Shown here: piece by piece, positions 1 through 12,644 of the stretch
How positions within the stretch are numbered: position 1 is the stretch's first letter
Layout of the letters: each line of letters begins with the position of its first letter
DNA from: Apis mellifera
Taxonomy: Eukaryota > Arthropoda > Insecta > Hymenoptera > Apidae
NCBI RefSeq assembly: GCF_003254395.2
Contig: NC_037651.1
Span: 10,157,001-10,221,000, forward strand
Direction of reading: 5' to 3'
Length of the DNA stretch: 64,000 bases
Position numbers and translations under genes: made by a program
Notes under the pieces: generated by a model
Told to the model about the DNA's origin: nothing
Seen by the model: the letters and a program-made list of their open reading frames with translations, nothing else
Databases searched by the model: none

Positions 1-2900
1 AACGATTATTTCGAAGAGTTATTATTTCCAAAATTTCCAATCGTATCTCTTTCGCGGAAAAAAGGGGAGGCGAGATAGAGTTTCTTTCCCCCTCCGACTC
101 GAGTCGATTCTTGCCCACCGCCATTTTCTTTTTAACCAACGTTAATTCGTTCCTTCTTTTCTCCGTTCGTATCGCGAGTTTCGGTTTCGTTCGGATCGAC
201 GTCGTCCTCGATCGGGGAGCTGCTCAAAGAACGGAAAGCTCGAACCAAGGGGGAAAATACCAGGGATGGAAGACGATCGGACGAGGAAACTAGGCAAGCT
301 CGGCCAGCTGCAATACCGCGATATACACAAACTTATCGGGGAAACTCGCGAAACTTCCACGAGGGTTCAGGAATTTCAAGATGGCGAATATTCGCATACC
401 GGATTAGGAGAAAGAAAATTGAGATCTGGGAGCTAGTTCGGCAAGGTAATTTTGATCCGCGAGGAGGCTGCTATGTACTCGTTTCGTATTCAAAATCGCT
501 TCACTCGGATCGAGTACTGGATTGGTAACAGTGATTGGCGGAAGAAAAAAGAAAGAAAGAAAGAAAGAAAAAAGAAAGATAGTAATTCCTAATTAGCGCG
601 CGATAAAATTAACGGTGATTCGTTTCGCGCGTAATTCCAATTGTAAATGGCACTGATTAATTAGGTCGACCATCTGACAATTCGATGTGAGGAAATTCGA
701 GCTTGGTCACGATAATGAGCCGTATTAATTACAAACGTTCCACCGGCGTTAATTACTCAAGTAGCGCGATAGTATATACGTTTCCATTTGCATCGTTCCC
801 CCTGTTTTACATATTATATAAAACTACTAAAGCGCGTTGTTGCTCGTTTTCGTCCAAAGGATCAACAACAATTTTTCAACGGTATGGATTCTCCCGTTGA
901 AACGACCGCGTAAACATTCGTCTTTTACCACCTCTTTATCTCCTCCTCCCTCTACCCCCGTTTCTTCTTTCTATCTACGTCAACGCGAAGCACGGTTGCT
1001 GAAATTTTTACCTTTTGTCGGATTAAATTTCCTTTCTCTATCGAAGAGAAGAAGGAGGAGGAGAAAGAATATCGTAATGCTACGCTTTTTTCCTCTTCCA
1101 GAAAATTGCGATACGAAAATTTCTTTCGTTTCTTTTCTTTCTCAAATTTAAGATATTTCCCATTCGGTCAATTCCGATCCGATATGAATTAGCAGTATTT
1201 TCTTAAATATCCGATAAATACGAAGAATCGATGTTCGAACGAAAACGAGAAAAGGAATAAACGATATTCGTATCGGTGCATTCGTATAAACCGAAAATTG
1301 GTAGAAAGAAAAAGTAAGGAAGAGGTGAACGGGGATATAAAACGTTCGATTCCATTATTTGTAATGGGGAGTAAACGATCGGTGTACAGCTACGCGTTCG
1401 CTAATATAGGAAAGGAGGGAGAAGAAAAGGAGGAAAATAGCGCGGAAATACGAATGTCGCGGGCCCGGCGGGTTACGGTTGAATAATGACCGTTGCAGAA
1501 GAAAAAGTATTATAGCTCCGCGGCCGCGGAGCTTTCTTTTCGTAAAGCGCGTTCCCTATATCACTCGCCTTTTGTCGATGCCATCCGCTAACGAGAAGCG
1601 ATAACAAAACCATCTTACGAAATCTTCCCTATTTTTTCCCTTCCCCTCCCCTCCCCCACGCGCGCATCACAATACCCGGTAATACCTCTTCGGCCCAGTT
1701 ATTCTCCTCCTCGAATCGTTCCATCGAATTTCGAATCGAAGGTAACGAGGACGGAGAAACGGATAGAAGGGAGAGGGAATAAGCGCGTTTCTCCGTGTCC
1801 ACGCGTTACGCGATCAAAGTTGAAGCCAACTTACCGGCCCTAACCTAAAAAGTTACCGCTGAAAACTCGCGAAACCGGATTTACCGATTAAACGTACGAA
1901 TATAATTTCGGCCCGACTCGATCGCGACGCTTTCCAACGCGCAAACTTTCTTTTTACTCTTATTCGCTTCATATCCGCGGAGAATTCACGCGTACACGAA
2001 TCTGATAAAACGTTAAAGCGCACTTATATTTAAAGCGGGATGTACTCGAGCGGCAGATGACGCGTTATATTTTTCGGGAAACGCTCTCCAACCTTTTTCA
2101 AAGATCGCATTCGAAAATACACGATTCCATGACGCCGAGGTTTCCGATTATAAGCCTCGAAAAAAAAGAAATATCTCGACGAGATCCTACTTAATAACAA
2201 ACGCCTCCTCCCTTTATTCGTCGCGACGAAATTCAGATAAACAACTTTTTCCTCGTCGACTCGTATCCGAAAAGAGTACGGGATAACGAAATATAGGAAT
2301 AGGAATAACCGCGTAAAAATCTACACCTCGTTATTTGGATATCGATAGAAGACTACGTCCGGTTAGAGCTTTCCCTCCGATCTCCATGTTGTTGAGACGG
2401 AGCGAATCGAAGGGAAAGGGGGATCGGTTTCCTCGATGGGATTTTGATTCGGCGAGAATTTTCTTGACCACCCTTTATAGGTGCGACACGGGGCGACTGT
2501 GTACCGCACCACTTGCACGCGCGCACACGCACACGGGGAGAGAGAATAAGCAAGGAGAGAACGAGGAGAGGCAGAGCATGCGCTCGGCTATCGCAAATGT
2601 ACGAGGTTCGGTTCTCGCTTTAGTCGAACCCCGGTTACGGTAGGGGTAGAACGCGCTCGGCCGACTGTTCGACAACGTGCTCGCCGCAACGCAGGGGATT
2701 CCTCGGTGGAGTGCGAGTGCCTCCCCTCCCCCCTCCCCCCGTCGTCTTTTGTGCCCGCGTCTTGGAACGATGTTTCACGGATTCGAGCACCATGCTTCGC
2801 CCCTCTAACACCTTCCATCCCCGCGGAATCGCGGTCGAACACGTATTTCCAAGTTCGGACGAGACGGCGCGCGTAGCAGCGTGAGAGAAACGGGCAAACG
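1..2900. other. CpG-rich noncoding stretch
   Basis: I see no gene here. Open frames are short, overlap in several frames, and show no recognisable domain. The stretch holds short A- and T-rich runs, purine-rich stretches around 540-580 and 1040-1070, and a 20-bp perfect palindrome at 1514-1533. Composition becomes more CpG-dense after about 2400, leading into a promoter-like block. It is most simply intergenic or intronic insect DNA. Confidence 0.6.
1514..1533. repeat. Perfect 20-bp GC palindrome
   Basis: The sequence AGCTCCGCGGCCGCGGAGCT is its own reverse complement over 20 bases and contains a SacII-NotI-SacII-like core. It is strikingly GC-rich compared with its flanks and lies about 50 bases after another GC block (1457-1473). 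No family is recognised. It could be a dimeric factor site or simple chance in CpG-rich DNA. Confidence 0.8.
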
Positions 2901-2910
2901 TATTCTCCAA

Positions 2911-2950
2911 ATATAGATACATTCGCGCCAAAGAGCAAGCTGCACAGTTC
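2911..2950 (+). promoter_or_regulatory. Candidate core promoter (TATA-like plus initiator-like)
   Basis: A TATA-like TATAGATA begins at 2912, and about 31 bases downstream lies CACAGTTC (2943-2950), close to the arthropod initiator TCAGTT. The spacing is what a TATA/initiator pair requires. The block is embedded in CpG-dense DNA and is followed by a GTGGT-rich segment ending in a clean splice donor. The TATA box is not canonical and no downstream promoter element was found at the usual offset, so the call rests mainly on spacing and on the downstream donor. Confidence 0.35.
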
Positions 2951-3193
2951 GATCCTCCGATAATTGTTGCGGCATAACGGTGGCAGTGGCGATACCCGGA
3001 TCGGTGATAGTGATCAGTGGTGATATCAGTGGTGGTTGGTGTTGGTGGTGGTGTGATATCAGTGCTAGTGCGAGGAAGGAGGTGGTGGCACGTGAACCTT
3101 TGGCGAACGCGTTTAAAACGATGCGGTAAATTTTTTTTCACGCTACTCGAACGCACACCGAACAACCCCGTCTCTCTACTCTTCTGTAAACAG
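2946..3193 (+). ncRNA. Candidate noncoding first exon (5' UTR)
   Basis: This segment runs from the initiator-like site to a good donor, AAACAG|GTGAGAAT, at 3193/3194. It is rich in GGTGGT and GTGAT words, with TGATATCAGTG occurring twice (near 3020 and 3053), a texture common in insect 5' UTRs. No ATG opens a convincing reading frame; the longest + frame here (from 3017) runs through the donor and looks low in complexity. If transcribed, it would be a roughly 250-base untranslated leader spliced to an exon that I cannot place in this window. RNA-seq evidence would be needed to tell a coding-gene leader from a long noncoding RNA. Confidence 0.35.
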
Positions 3194-6100
3194 GTGAGAA
3201 TATCATTTTAATAATACATGTGTATATTGTATACGTATAGATATACATATGTATGTAGGAAAATATTCACTTTCTCCGATCCGTAAAATCTTTCGAATTA
3301 TCGGTTGTATAATTATCGGAAGTATAATTAGAAATGTCAAGCGAGACGTGGTCTCGTTAAACACGGTAATACGAAGCAAGCTACATACACGTCCGTTCAA
3401 GGAGTAGTGGTATGGCCACGCGTAAAATCGTTTCAACTCGTTAACGAGTCCAAGAACTCTTAACAATGTTAACGTTGTTTCACCAAGCAAGCTTGAGATT
3501 ATAAGAGACGAATTTTCGAGAACGCTTAAAATTTAGTTAATAATAATCGTCGATTAAGAAATTTTCTCGCGAATACCCTTCAAATCGTTTCTCGATCGTT
3601 GTTGAGAGAGAGAGAGAAAAATATGAAAACACGTCGAGGAGAAATTCACGCACGATCGAGATTAACGATGATTCGTAAGTACAGTCGTAATTGAAATATG
3701 ACTCGCTTCAAAATTTTCCGAAAATCTCCTCGTCGATATTTTAGATCAACGGTACGAATTTTCACAAGATTCAGTGAACGTTTCCGTGACGGGAACAGAT
3801 TTCCGCGAATCCTCTCGGAATTCGGTATTCGGGTTTGTTGCACGGGATAAGTAAAGGACCGATGTTAATTAGGAGGAAGGAACGCTCGATTCCCTGGACG
3901 TGCGAGTATCGTTTCGAACGAGCTATTCCCCCTGTTGCCTTCGGCTTATTTAGCTTCTAGGCTTTCGGGTCACTTCTCGGGAGATTTATTAAAGGTCTAG
4001 TTTTTCACCAACGAAGCGACACCCGGTTTTTTTTAACCGTCAATCGAAAAAGTATACGCCTACGGTCGATATCAGGTTCCTTTCTACTTTTTTCTTTCTC
4101 TCTCTCTTTCGCTCTTTCTTAAACTTTTCGAGATATATTTTGCGAAATGTAACAAACAAACTTTATACTTTATATTCGAGATATTTCACCTCTTCTTTTT
4201 TCAAAACATTTTTCAAACATTTTTTCTCTCCTTTCTACGCACACTTTTCTCAACTATTCGTTTTTTTTCGTATCTTCTCTTTGTTTTTTCTTTTCCCCTT
4301 TCTCAAAATGTTTTTATTTTCCACGATTGCAGAGTTTTCGTGTCCGTTTTAATATCGAACCTGTACTTCTTTCCCCTAATTTTTCCACGATTCCACTTTT
4401 AAAGAAACGTGCGCGAGGGGAAATTCACGATGCATTTCGCGAAGGAAAAGTTTCGTTGAAAATTTTTACGATTATAATTCATCGTATATACGAGTATATA
4501 CTTTCGAAAACATTAATCTCAACGACACGATGGAACCACGGATGGATGGATCACGGAGCAAATTGTCGCGAAGATGCGAAGAATGAGAAATTATCGGTGG
4601 AAAGTCCGTCCGTTCCGTGATAAATTTTTGACGGAATACTTTGCCAGGCGGAAGAAAATCCAACGTACGATGACGATACGTCGGGAATAGTTGGATCGGG
4701 TGAAAAACGGATGGAAATGAAATTTGATTGGCGCGTTGAAAGAGCGACGCGTCGGCCGGTAGCAAGGGGCCGACATTAATCTGATCGGCGAAATGCCGAA
4801 GGTGATTACGAGGGTGGATCGACTCGGTCGGTGTTGGTGGCGCGCCATGGGCCACGATCGAGGGCGAACGGCAGCGGAAGGGAGGGGAGCGAGAGGGTGC
4901 GTACGTACACCGGTGTCGGTGTGCGCGTGTTAGGCGCGCGAAACCGGGTTGCCGGTCGGTGGTGGTAGGCGACAGCAAACAGTTTCAGGAATGCGTGGCG
5001 TGTGTTTCGAGCGCGCTGATATGATTTACGAATCGCTTCCTACGACCCGACTATCCACTCGTGGTTCAACTCTACCTCCACCCTGCCACCTACCCGCCGA
5101 AACCTTCCCTCCCCCGGAGTCCGCTGTCCAAGATTTACCGAGCTTACGTGACTTTTTGCCCGCGAAATTAGGCCGATTCATCATAGGCCGGGCGAATGCT
5201 TACGCAGGGATGCGCCGCCTCTCCCCGTTCATCGATCCTCCGCCGTTCACACGCGCCGTTTACGCCTCGCGCAATCCATCGATCCTTCCTTCTATCGATC
5301 GCGCGATTCGAGCGAGAACCACCCCCGGTTCTACGATCGTTCCTTCCTACTGATCTCTTAATTTCTCCAATTTCCACGTTCCACTTTTCATAGAGTTATA
5401 AATACGCGAGAGAAAGGCCCACAGGTTGATACCTCTTTTGTCAACGATCCGTGTTTTAATTAACGTAACGCAGAGACAACCGCGCCACTCGTAGCAATTC
5501 CAGCGCTCTTTTCGATAATTCTCCCTCGTTCTTTCTTTTTCTTTCTTTTTTTTCGACGTTCTTCTTATTCTTTTCTTCAATTCTAAACGGTTTTAATCGG
5601 GTTTCTAATCATAATCATCGTCGTCGCGATCCATGTAAATTCGTACCACTCGTCAACTATTTATACTATTTATATAACCGGTCGATCGAGGCGGCGCGAA
5701 GGGGATTAGGGGGAATTTCGAAGCTTCGATTCGGGGCGAGATGATAAAAATGAAATATAACTTTACCAATTTGTTTAATTAATTACTTTTAATATCGCAG
5801 ATTGTATTCCACGAATAGCGAGCGCGATACAATGATAGGAGAGGAAGGGAGGAGGGGGGGGGAAGAGTTTAGCGATCGCATCGAAAACTGTGTCGACCAG
5901 ACCGCTCGATATTGGCGAACACCGGGTGATATTCGAGCGAACAAGCCTGGTTTCGTCGCATTAATTTTATTATCAATGTTCCCCGTTAAACTTTTGTAAT
6001 TCCCGTGTAATCATTGTATCGATCGGTGTCGTTGACGAACTCATCTTCCTCCTCTTTTTCTTTCTTTTCCTTTTTTTTTTCTTTTTCCTGTATCAATCCT

Positions 6101-9100
6101 GTGTCGGTCGAACGATATTACGAACGATTCTTTCCAAATCGAATCGTTACGATTCGATTTCCGAAACGACGCGATATTTTTTCATATTCGCGTAACAAGA
6201 GGCGAGGATTATTATTTATTTATCTCTCTCGTTCGCAATCGTTCGTTCTCGTCTCGCGGGTAAACAAGCGACTAAGGTAAACTAAGTTGTTGGAAGGCAG
6301 ATTCGGCACAGGTTTACCAGTGACAAATGTTACTGCTCGCTTTCGTTTCCCTTTCGACGGATGTTCCGATACCGTGAAATCCCGTTTGCCCGTGCATTTC
6401 GCGCTTCCCTCATTTTCCTTGGCCGGGGAGAGAGGCGACGAGGAGCACGATCCTCTTCCACCGCTTCTTTTGCTCTTTGCTCTTTACTCTTCGACCTTTC
6501 CCGCTTTAACGCTCGGTGAATTTTTCAGCATTCGGGTGGCTGGTCGAGTACGAGTTGGTCCAATTCTCCTCTCTCTCTCTCTCTCTCTCTTCGAGGATAC
6601 GCGAACAGCCTCGAGGCTTTGCGCGAGTCTCTCGTTTCTTTCGAGAGAAACTTCTGATCGCTTTTTTTCCTTCTTTCCTTCCTCTTTTCTCCAAGTCGAT
6701 TTTAGACGTGGTATCGTAACATCAGAGAAATCATCCATCGATCGTTTTACATCGTATCATTTTTGTCGAAACTTGGCTCGCACGTTCCGTTCGAGTAGAC
6801 GATTCCGCCGAGTACACGAGCATCGTCGTTCGATAAACGCGGGTGTTAGTAAACATGGGAAACCTACAAACCGGATTCCCTCCCCCCGCCGCCAGGAGAA
6901 CTTCTACGACTATCGTTAGTGTCCACGTATGAATATGTAATAGGTGGGAACACGGCATACAGAGGCACGCGAATACCCTGCTCTTGTACGTCGTTTTCTC
7001 TTAAATCGTTTCTGCGAGCAAACGTAAGCTCGAAACAAACATTTCGCGCGTCCCGTTTTCAAATCCGAGAAAGAAGGAAAAAAAAATAAAATAACCAACC
7101 ACCACTATTCGCGCTGTCGTTCGCCACACACCCGCGCAAGGGGGAGGGGAAAAAAATACGCAGAGTTAGAAAATACGAGTCCCTTACTTTTTCCAAAAAA
7201 AAAAAAAAAAAAATAAAAAAAAATAAAAAGGTGGAAAAATGGAGGAGGAATCGAGCGAGCGAAACGAAAGTAGCGTGGCGAGGGATGAAAGAGCAGCCAC
7301 GTAAGAGAAGAGGGTAGGAATAAATATACACGGATGGATAGGTAGAGAGAGAGAGAGAGAGAGGGAGAGAGGGAGGAGAAAGAAAGGGACGCGCGAGAGA
7401 GGCTCTCGACCCTCCTTTGCGGTCCTCGCGTACGATGCAGCAGGGGAGGGAGCATTGTTCGAGTCGTCACAATGGTGGAACAAAACCTGGAACCGGAGGA
7501 TCGAACTCTACTCCAAACCCCGACGACTCCCCGTCGTCGCTCTTTTCCCTCCACGAATCAACAACCCCACCGAACGCCGAGACTCGCTCGCTCTTCGTAC
7601 GGCCCGCGTAACGACCAGCCAACCTATCCCCTCCTCCTCCTCCTCCAGAAGGTGGCTGCGTGCCGCAGCGCTTCTCGTAGACGCGAGGAGCTACGTCGTT
7701 TTTCGAACGATAAGAAGAAGAAACAAAGGAAAGGTCGTGCAAGGTGATTTCGTTGATCGATCGCAACAGGGCGTCGATGATTCTCGAATTTTCGCGGAGA
7801 AGATGGATCGTCAACGGAATATAAATCGACTTACGAGGTTAGCTTGGAATAATCCGAGTCGGGGGGAACCGAACGTCCAACGATTTCGGAGAACCACGGT
7901 TTTGCGGTATCCTCTCGTCGATTCCTGAAACCGATGCGATTCCGAGATTACGCTTCTGTATACTCCGAAACCAGTTTGCACTTGACCGATAGCGAGCCCA
8001 GTTTCTCGCGGTTTTAAGTTTTCCTTTCGAGCGGATCGAACCCTCCTCTCCCTTCTCCGTCGGACAATCGTGATTATTCGAATTGGGGGAGGGAGATATT
8101 GGATTACAAGTTTCTCGAGCGAACGTATGAAAGCACGAAATCGTGGAAAAAGAGTGATAAAATATAAATCGTCGGTCGGAGGAGTGTCGGCAAAAACACG
8201 TGGAACTGCACATATTCGGATCTACTCGTAAATCCCTAGAGCTCTTAGAGGACACTCTAGGAAGGAATATTTTTTTTCTGAAACGCTCGAGTTTCCATCG
8301 ACGCTCGAGAGAACGCTTATCCAATCGTTCCGTCAGGGAAACGCTCGAGTATCCGCCTGCGACCGAACGATGATTCGATTATATCGACCGAGTTTTTTTC
8401 CCCCCACCCCCACTCGTGCAAAATTTCGCGAAAGGAAGAATTGCAAGGGAGAAACAGAGATCAATTCGATCGTGATCGAATCGGGACGATGGAAGACGTT
8501 TTGCTTCCCGACGTGCATACGTTCCAAAAAAAAAAAAAAAAACTATATCCGTCGTAACGGGAGAAGTTGATTTTACGGGATAACGAGCGTAGCTATCGCG
8601 GGCTCCGATGTTTTACTCGGTCGCCCAAAGTGACTCCGTAAATCACTAGGGAGAAGGTCGGCGCTCCTCGGTCATTATACCAAATTTACGCGTTCTATAC
8701 AACCTCTACGGAGTTGGAGTTGTGCGCTGGAATCGTTGAAAATCCCCCCCCCCGGTTCGCCCCTCCCGCCCCTCCGTTCCCTGTAATCGAAACAAAAACT
8801 GGCTCGCGGCAGATATCGGTTTCGAACCGTCCCGCGATCCTACCACCGCCCCCGACGACGCACAGATACCGGGGCAAAGTTTCGCGATTAGTCCCGCGAT
8901 TAATTCGACCGATTATACGGCATTAAATCGCGATGCACCGTATAATACCGTTTCGCTATAATACGGGTTAAGTCTGGGCAACGAGTTCGACGGTGCGAAC
9001 GGACACGCGTACCAAATGTCACCGAGAATTCACCTACCGCTGAAATCGCGCAACGTTGTACCGATGATTCTCGTTTCCATCCCCTCCCTCCCTCTCCTTC

Positions 9101-10300
9101 ACTTTTCGCCAACAGTCCAACAGTCGAGTGGCCTGTGTACAGTTAACGCCATTTCCCAACAACGCCGTTTCCATTCCCTCCTGCCCTCGCGTGTGTACTC
9201 AGCCGCGACACGGAATACCGTTTTTAGATGGACAACGGGAAAAATGGTTGTGGATCGAGAGATGCGGGTAAATATTGAGAGGGTGGTGGATCGATCGGAA
9301 GGGAATTGGGACGGGAGAAATCTTAATTATATTATGAAATTCAATAATGAAGCGAAGGCCGATGACAAAGGCCATCGCGACAAGTAATGGGGCGTCTTAG
9401 GGAAAAACCGGTGGAATATTATTATACTGCATCATAGTCACTCGCAAGCCGGAGAGAAAAATGTTTTGCATCTGCATCTGACCGAGGGTATGATATAAGT
9501 AATGGTCGCGCAAATTTCCTTTGGGGCGATGCGTTGCTTCCCACCGTTGTCGAGTGACACGCGGCTTTCTTATCGCGAGAGTGAAAGACACGCTTTGTTT
9601 CTCTCTCTCTCTCTCTGTCTCTTTGCCCACGCTGCCCGCCCACGGAAAAAAGAGAGACGGAGAGCAGCGAGCGAAATAATAGGAACGAAACCATTTTCCT
9701 CCGTAAATTATTTTTTTCGTCTCTGTTTATCCGCGGCAACGACGATGTCGTTCAGCGTCGATAAAAATGGATATAATTGGAAGGATCGATCTCCCCGCGT
9801 GCTATCGGAAGACGACGCGATCGCAATTATAGAATAGAACGAACGAACGAACGAAAATGTCGCGAGATACGCGCACGCATGCGCGTACTAGCGGAGCGTC
9901 GAGAGACAAAGGAGGGAAGGGGGAGCACGAATTGGCGAGACTTTTTTTGCGCGGCATTCGCAGGACCCGTTCGTTCAACGCGTTTACACGTTATACACGC
10001 GTTAATGGATAATGGCGCGCGCGTTATTCAAAATCTCACCTACGATAAGGTGGGCGGGGAGATTAGGGGCCAAGTGCGGGGGCCGAGGAAAGTATTAGCG
10101 GCGTTCGAGGGTAAAGTCCGCTCCATTACCATCCTCTAAATCACGGGCGTAACGTTTTTGGGACGGTCGTAACTCCGGGCTCCCGATGTTTTTGGCCTCA
10201 TTAGCCGTCTCTCGGCTTGATGTGGTACACGGAAAAGGGTCCTGAGAGGGCGCGAGAGAAGGCGGAAGGTGGGGGGTAAGAGGAGCGAGAAGAGGTCGAG
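3194..10300. other. Noncoding stretch with CpG-dense blocks
   Basis: No gene is recognised. CpG-dense blocks lie at about 4790-5350 and 7400-7950. T-rich and A-rich runs occur near 4080-4320 and 7193-7230, GA/CT dinucleotide runs at about 6573-6592 and 7343-7365, a ten-base C run at 8745-8754 and a short GAACGAAC-type repeat at 9838-9853. The longest open frame (6287-6919, 210 codons) begins at TTG, has biased composition rich in Ser, Arg and Phe, and overlaps other frames, so I regard it as noncoding. Parts could be intronic to the candidate transcript starting near 2946. Confidence 0.55.
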
Positions 10301-10374
10301 AAGAGAAGTCGTTGCCGCGAGAGACGCGGGGAGTTGGGAGAGCTGCGAAACGGCGGTGCTGGAGCGCTGTGGAG

Positions 10375-10441
10375 CAAAGGAGAGGACGCGGGAAGGAGGA
10401 GGGGAGGGGCAGAGGAGGGAGAGGGAGAGAGAGAGAGAGAG
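10375..10441. repeat. Purine-only tract ending in a GA run
   Basis: The + strand is almost all purine over this interval, from AGG/GGA words to a pure GA dinucleotide run at about 10423-10441. The whole 10258-10441 segment is purine-heavy. Such tracts can form triplex DNA, and GAGAG words are bound in flies by GAGA factor and CLAMP. Whether bee orthologues act here is unknown. Confidence 0.7.
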
Positions 10442-12640
10442 GCTGTAGCGGAGGATACCGACAGTAGCTGCGATTAATATTCCCCGGTTCCAGCAGGAGT
10501 TCCGTCGTATCTACGTCGTACGGCAACCTCCTCTCCCTGTACGTTTGCACTTTGAGTCGTAGCCGCAGCAATCCCCTGCCTTTCCAGTCACCGCTGCCCT
10601 TTTCGAGATCCGCATTACGCTCGATACCGTCGTCTCCTTCTTTCCATTCCGAACAAACGTATCGCCGTGTCAAAATTTCCATTCTATACCGATACGCTGA
10701 TCAATTTTTTAGTATCCCTGCTGCGCCAGATTTACACGCCGAATTACTCACGAAAGACAAATTTAAGAATCTCTGTATCTCTCTTTCGTGAAAAAGAAAG
10801 AGAGAGAATAAGCATCGAAACAAACGCTTAACAATATTCCGTAATGGTTACGAATCAATATGAGATTACTTATTCTTCTCGAACAAAGAGAAAACTGAAA
10901 ACAAAAAAGGTTGGCTGAAATTTTCGCCGAGAAGAACGTCGAGAGAGGGAGTAGATTTTACGCTGCTAAAATTATCATCAAAGAAAAGTATGAATATACT
11001 AGACGCAAAAAAAAAAAAAAAAAAGAAAAAAAGAAGGAAAAAAGAAAAATGAAACCGAGATATGAAAAGGATTCTAATTTCATCTTCGCGTTATCCGACG
11101 ATAGCAAAGCCGAATCGAAATCCGACGCGAATCGTCGTAAGATGAAATCGGACGAGAGTTGTGGAATAACGCGAGCTAAGCTATTGGATGTATGTATTTC
11201 CGTAGATTCGAGCGGGCCGAACGGCGCGGCGCGCCCATTTTCCGATAGCTAATTACCGTGGATATGCAAGCGCATCCGTTGCGAACGCGTGCGCTATCGC
11301 ATATACGCGCGATACGCTTATCCACGATGGTTCGATATGCGCCAGAAACGATGAACGCTCGCTTACCGAAACCCAGTCTCCAAGGTATATATACGCTCGA
11401 AATCCAAAAAAAAAAAAAAAAAAAAAAAGGAAAAAGAAAAAAAAGGAAAAAAAAACGTATTTTTACATCGCACCGCTCTCCGCTGTGCAAACGTTATTTT
11501 CAAAAAGCGTCGGCCCCGAGCGAGTCGATCATAATTATTTAAAGTAATTGCGATGCTTGGTTACGCGTACACTCGATGATTTGATATATTTCATAGGGTA
11601 GAACGTTATTTTAAAGGAGATATTTCGAACGGTAAGAGGTATTTTTGACTGACGGGGAGATTATTATATTCGGGATATAACGGGTAGAAAATTTCACGTT
11701 CCAATTGTTTTATTATTCCAGCGAATTTTATATTCGAGCCATGATGAAACGCGTCCGAGGCAAGAATTTAATTAACGATCGGTACGCTCGATCGCGTATT
11801 AAATTCGCCTTAAAATCGAACCGCCGTCCATTCCGAGAACAACACCAGTTTCGAGACTGGTAGAAACTAGGAAACTAGGAATCGATAGACGCGTCGATTT
11901 GATATACGAGTATTTCCAAAATGATCGACACGTGGAGGGTCGCTGGAGGCATCGAAATGTCATGGTTGTGAACGGCGCTTAAGCCGACGCGTTATCGACA
12001 CGCTTGGGAATTGGAGCTGCTAGGACAGCTGCTGCTAAAGTATGCATGAACAGGGACTGTTTTGTATCCCTATACTCGGTGTGCAACTATTCCTCGTACA
12101 CGTTGCTACTCCTCGTTCATCGAACTGCTACATTTGTCGCGCTACAGTTATACCGTCCGTCCGATTAACTCCGATAGAAAATTCCTATTTTTCTCCCCTT
12201 GTTCCTCTCTTCGCTCGTATTCCGCGTCGTCGGGACAAATCGATAACGAGCGGGAAGAAAATCAAACGAAGAAAACTCTAAACCTCGCTCCGTCCAGTTG
12301 ATTCGAACGGCTGTTTAAGGAACTTCATTTTCTAACGCGTATTAACGCGGAACAAATCCTCGGCCAGCTAAGCTCCGATAATCGGATCACGTTACTCACC
12401 ATCGTGTCTCGATCAATTTCAACCACGCGCTTGATCGTTTCATCGTGTAAACTCCATAGTCCAATTTGCCGTTTCGTAGCGTAACGTACGCAAAATTTCT
12501 TCCGACGAAACGCAACGAGGCTAAGGAAATTTTTCGTTTCGCCCCAATGAAAATTTGTCTTATAGATCGAATCGTTTGAAACGAAAAAGGAAATGAAAGA
12601 AAGCGGATCGCGTTAAGCGGTAGCACGCAGCTATTTCGAA
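10442..12640. other. Noncoding stretch
   Basis: Nothing gene-like is recognised. Two A-homopolymer tracts interrupted by G (about 11008-11048 and 11406-11452) account for the lysine-rich open frames seen in this segment. The flanks are moderately CpG-rich. Two CAGCTG-type E-boxes lie close together near 12015-12035, which may be incidental. Confidence 0.5.
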
Positions 12641-12644
12641 TCGT

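Noticed and set aside
1748..1770. Resemblance to miR-184 (GGACGGAGAA...)
   Set aside because: Mismatches occur beyond the first ten bases, and there is no partner arm for a hairpin.
6287..6919. 210-codon + strand open frame
   Set aside because: The start is TTG. Composition is biased (Ser, Arg, Phe), it runs through a CT repeat, and frames on the other strand overlap it. No domain is recognised.
10095..10682. 195-codon minus-strand open frame
   Set aside because: Much of it is the translation of a GA/GGA-rich tract (Ser-Leu-Pro repeats), and it overlaps other open frames.
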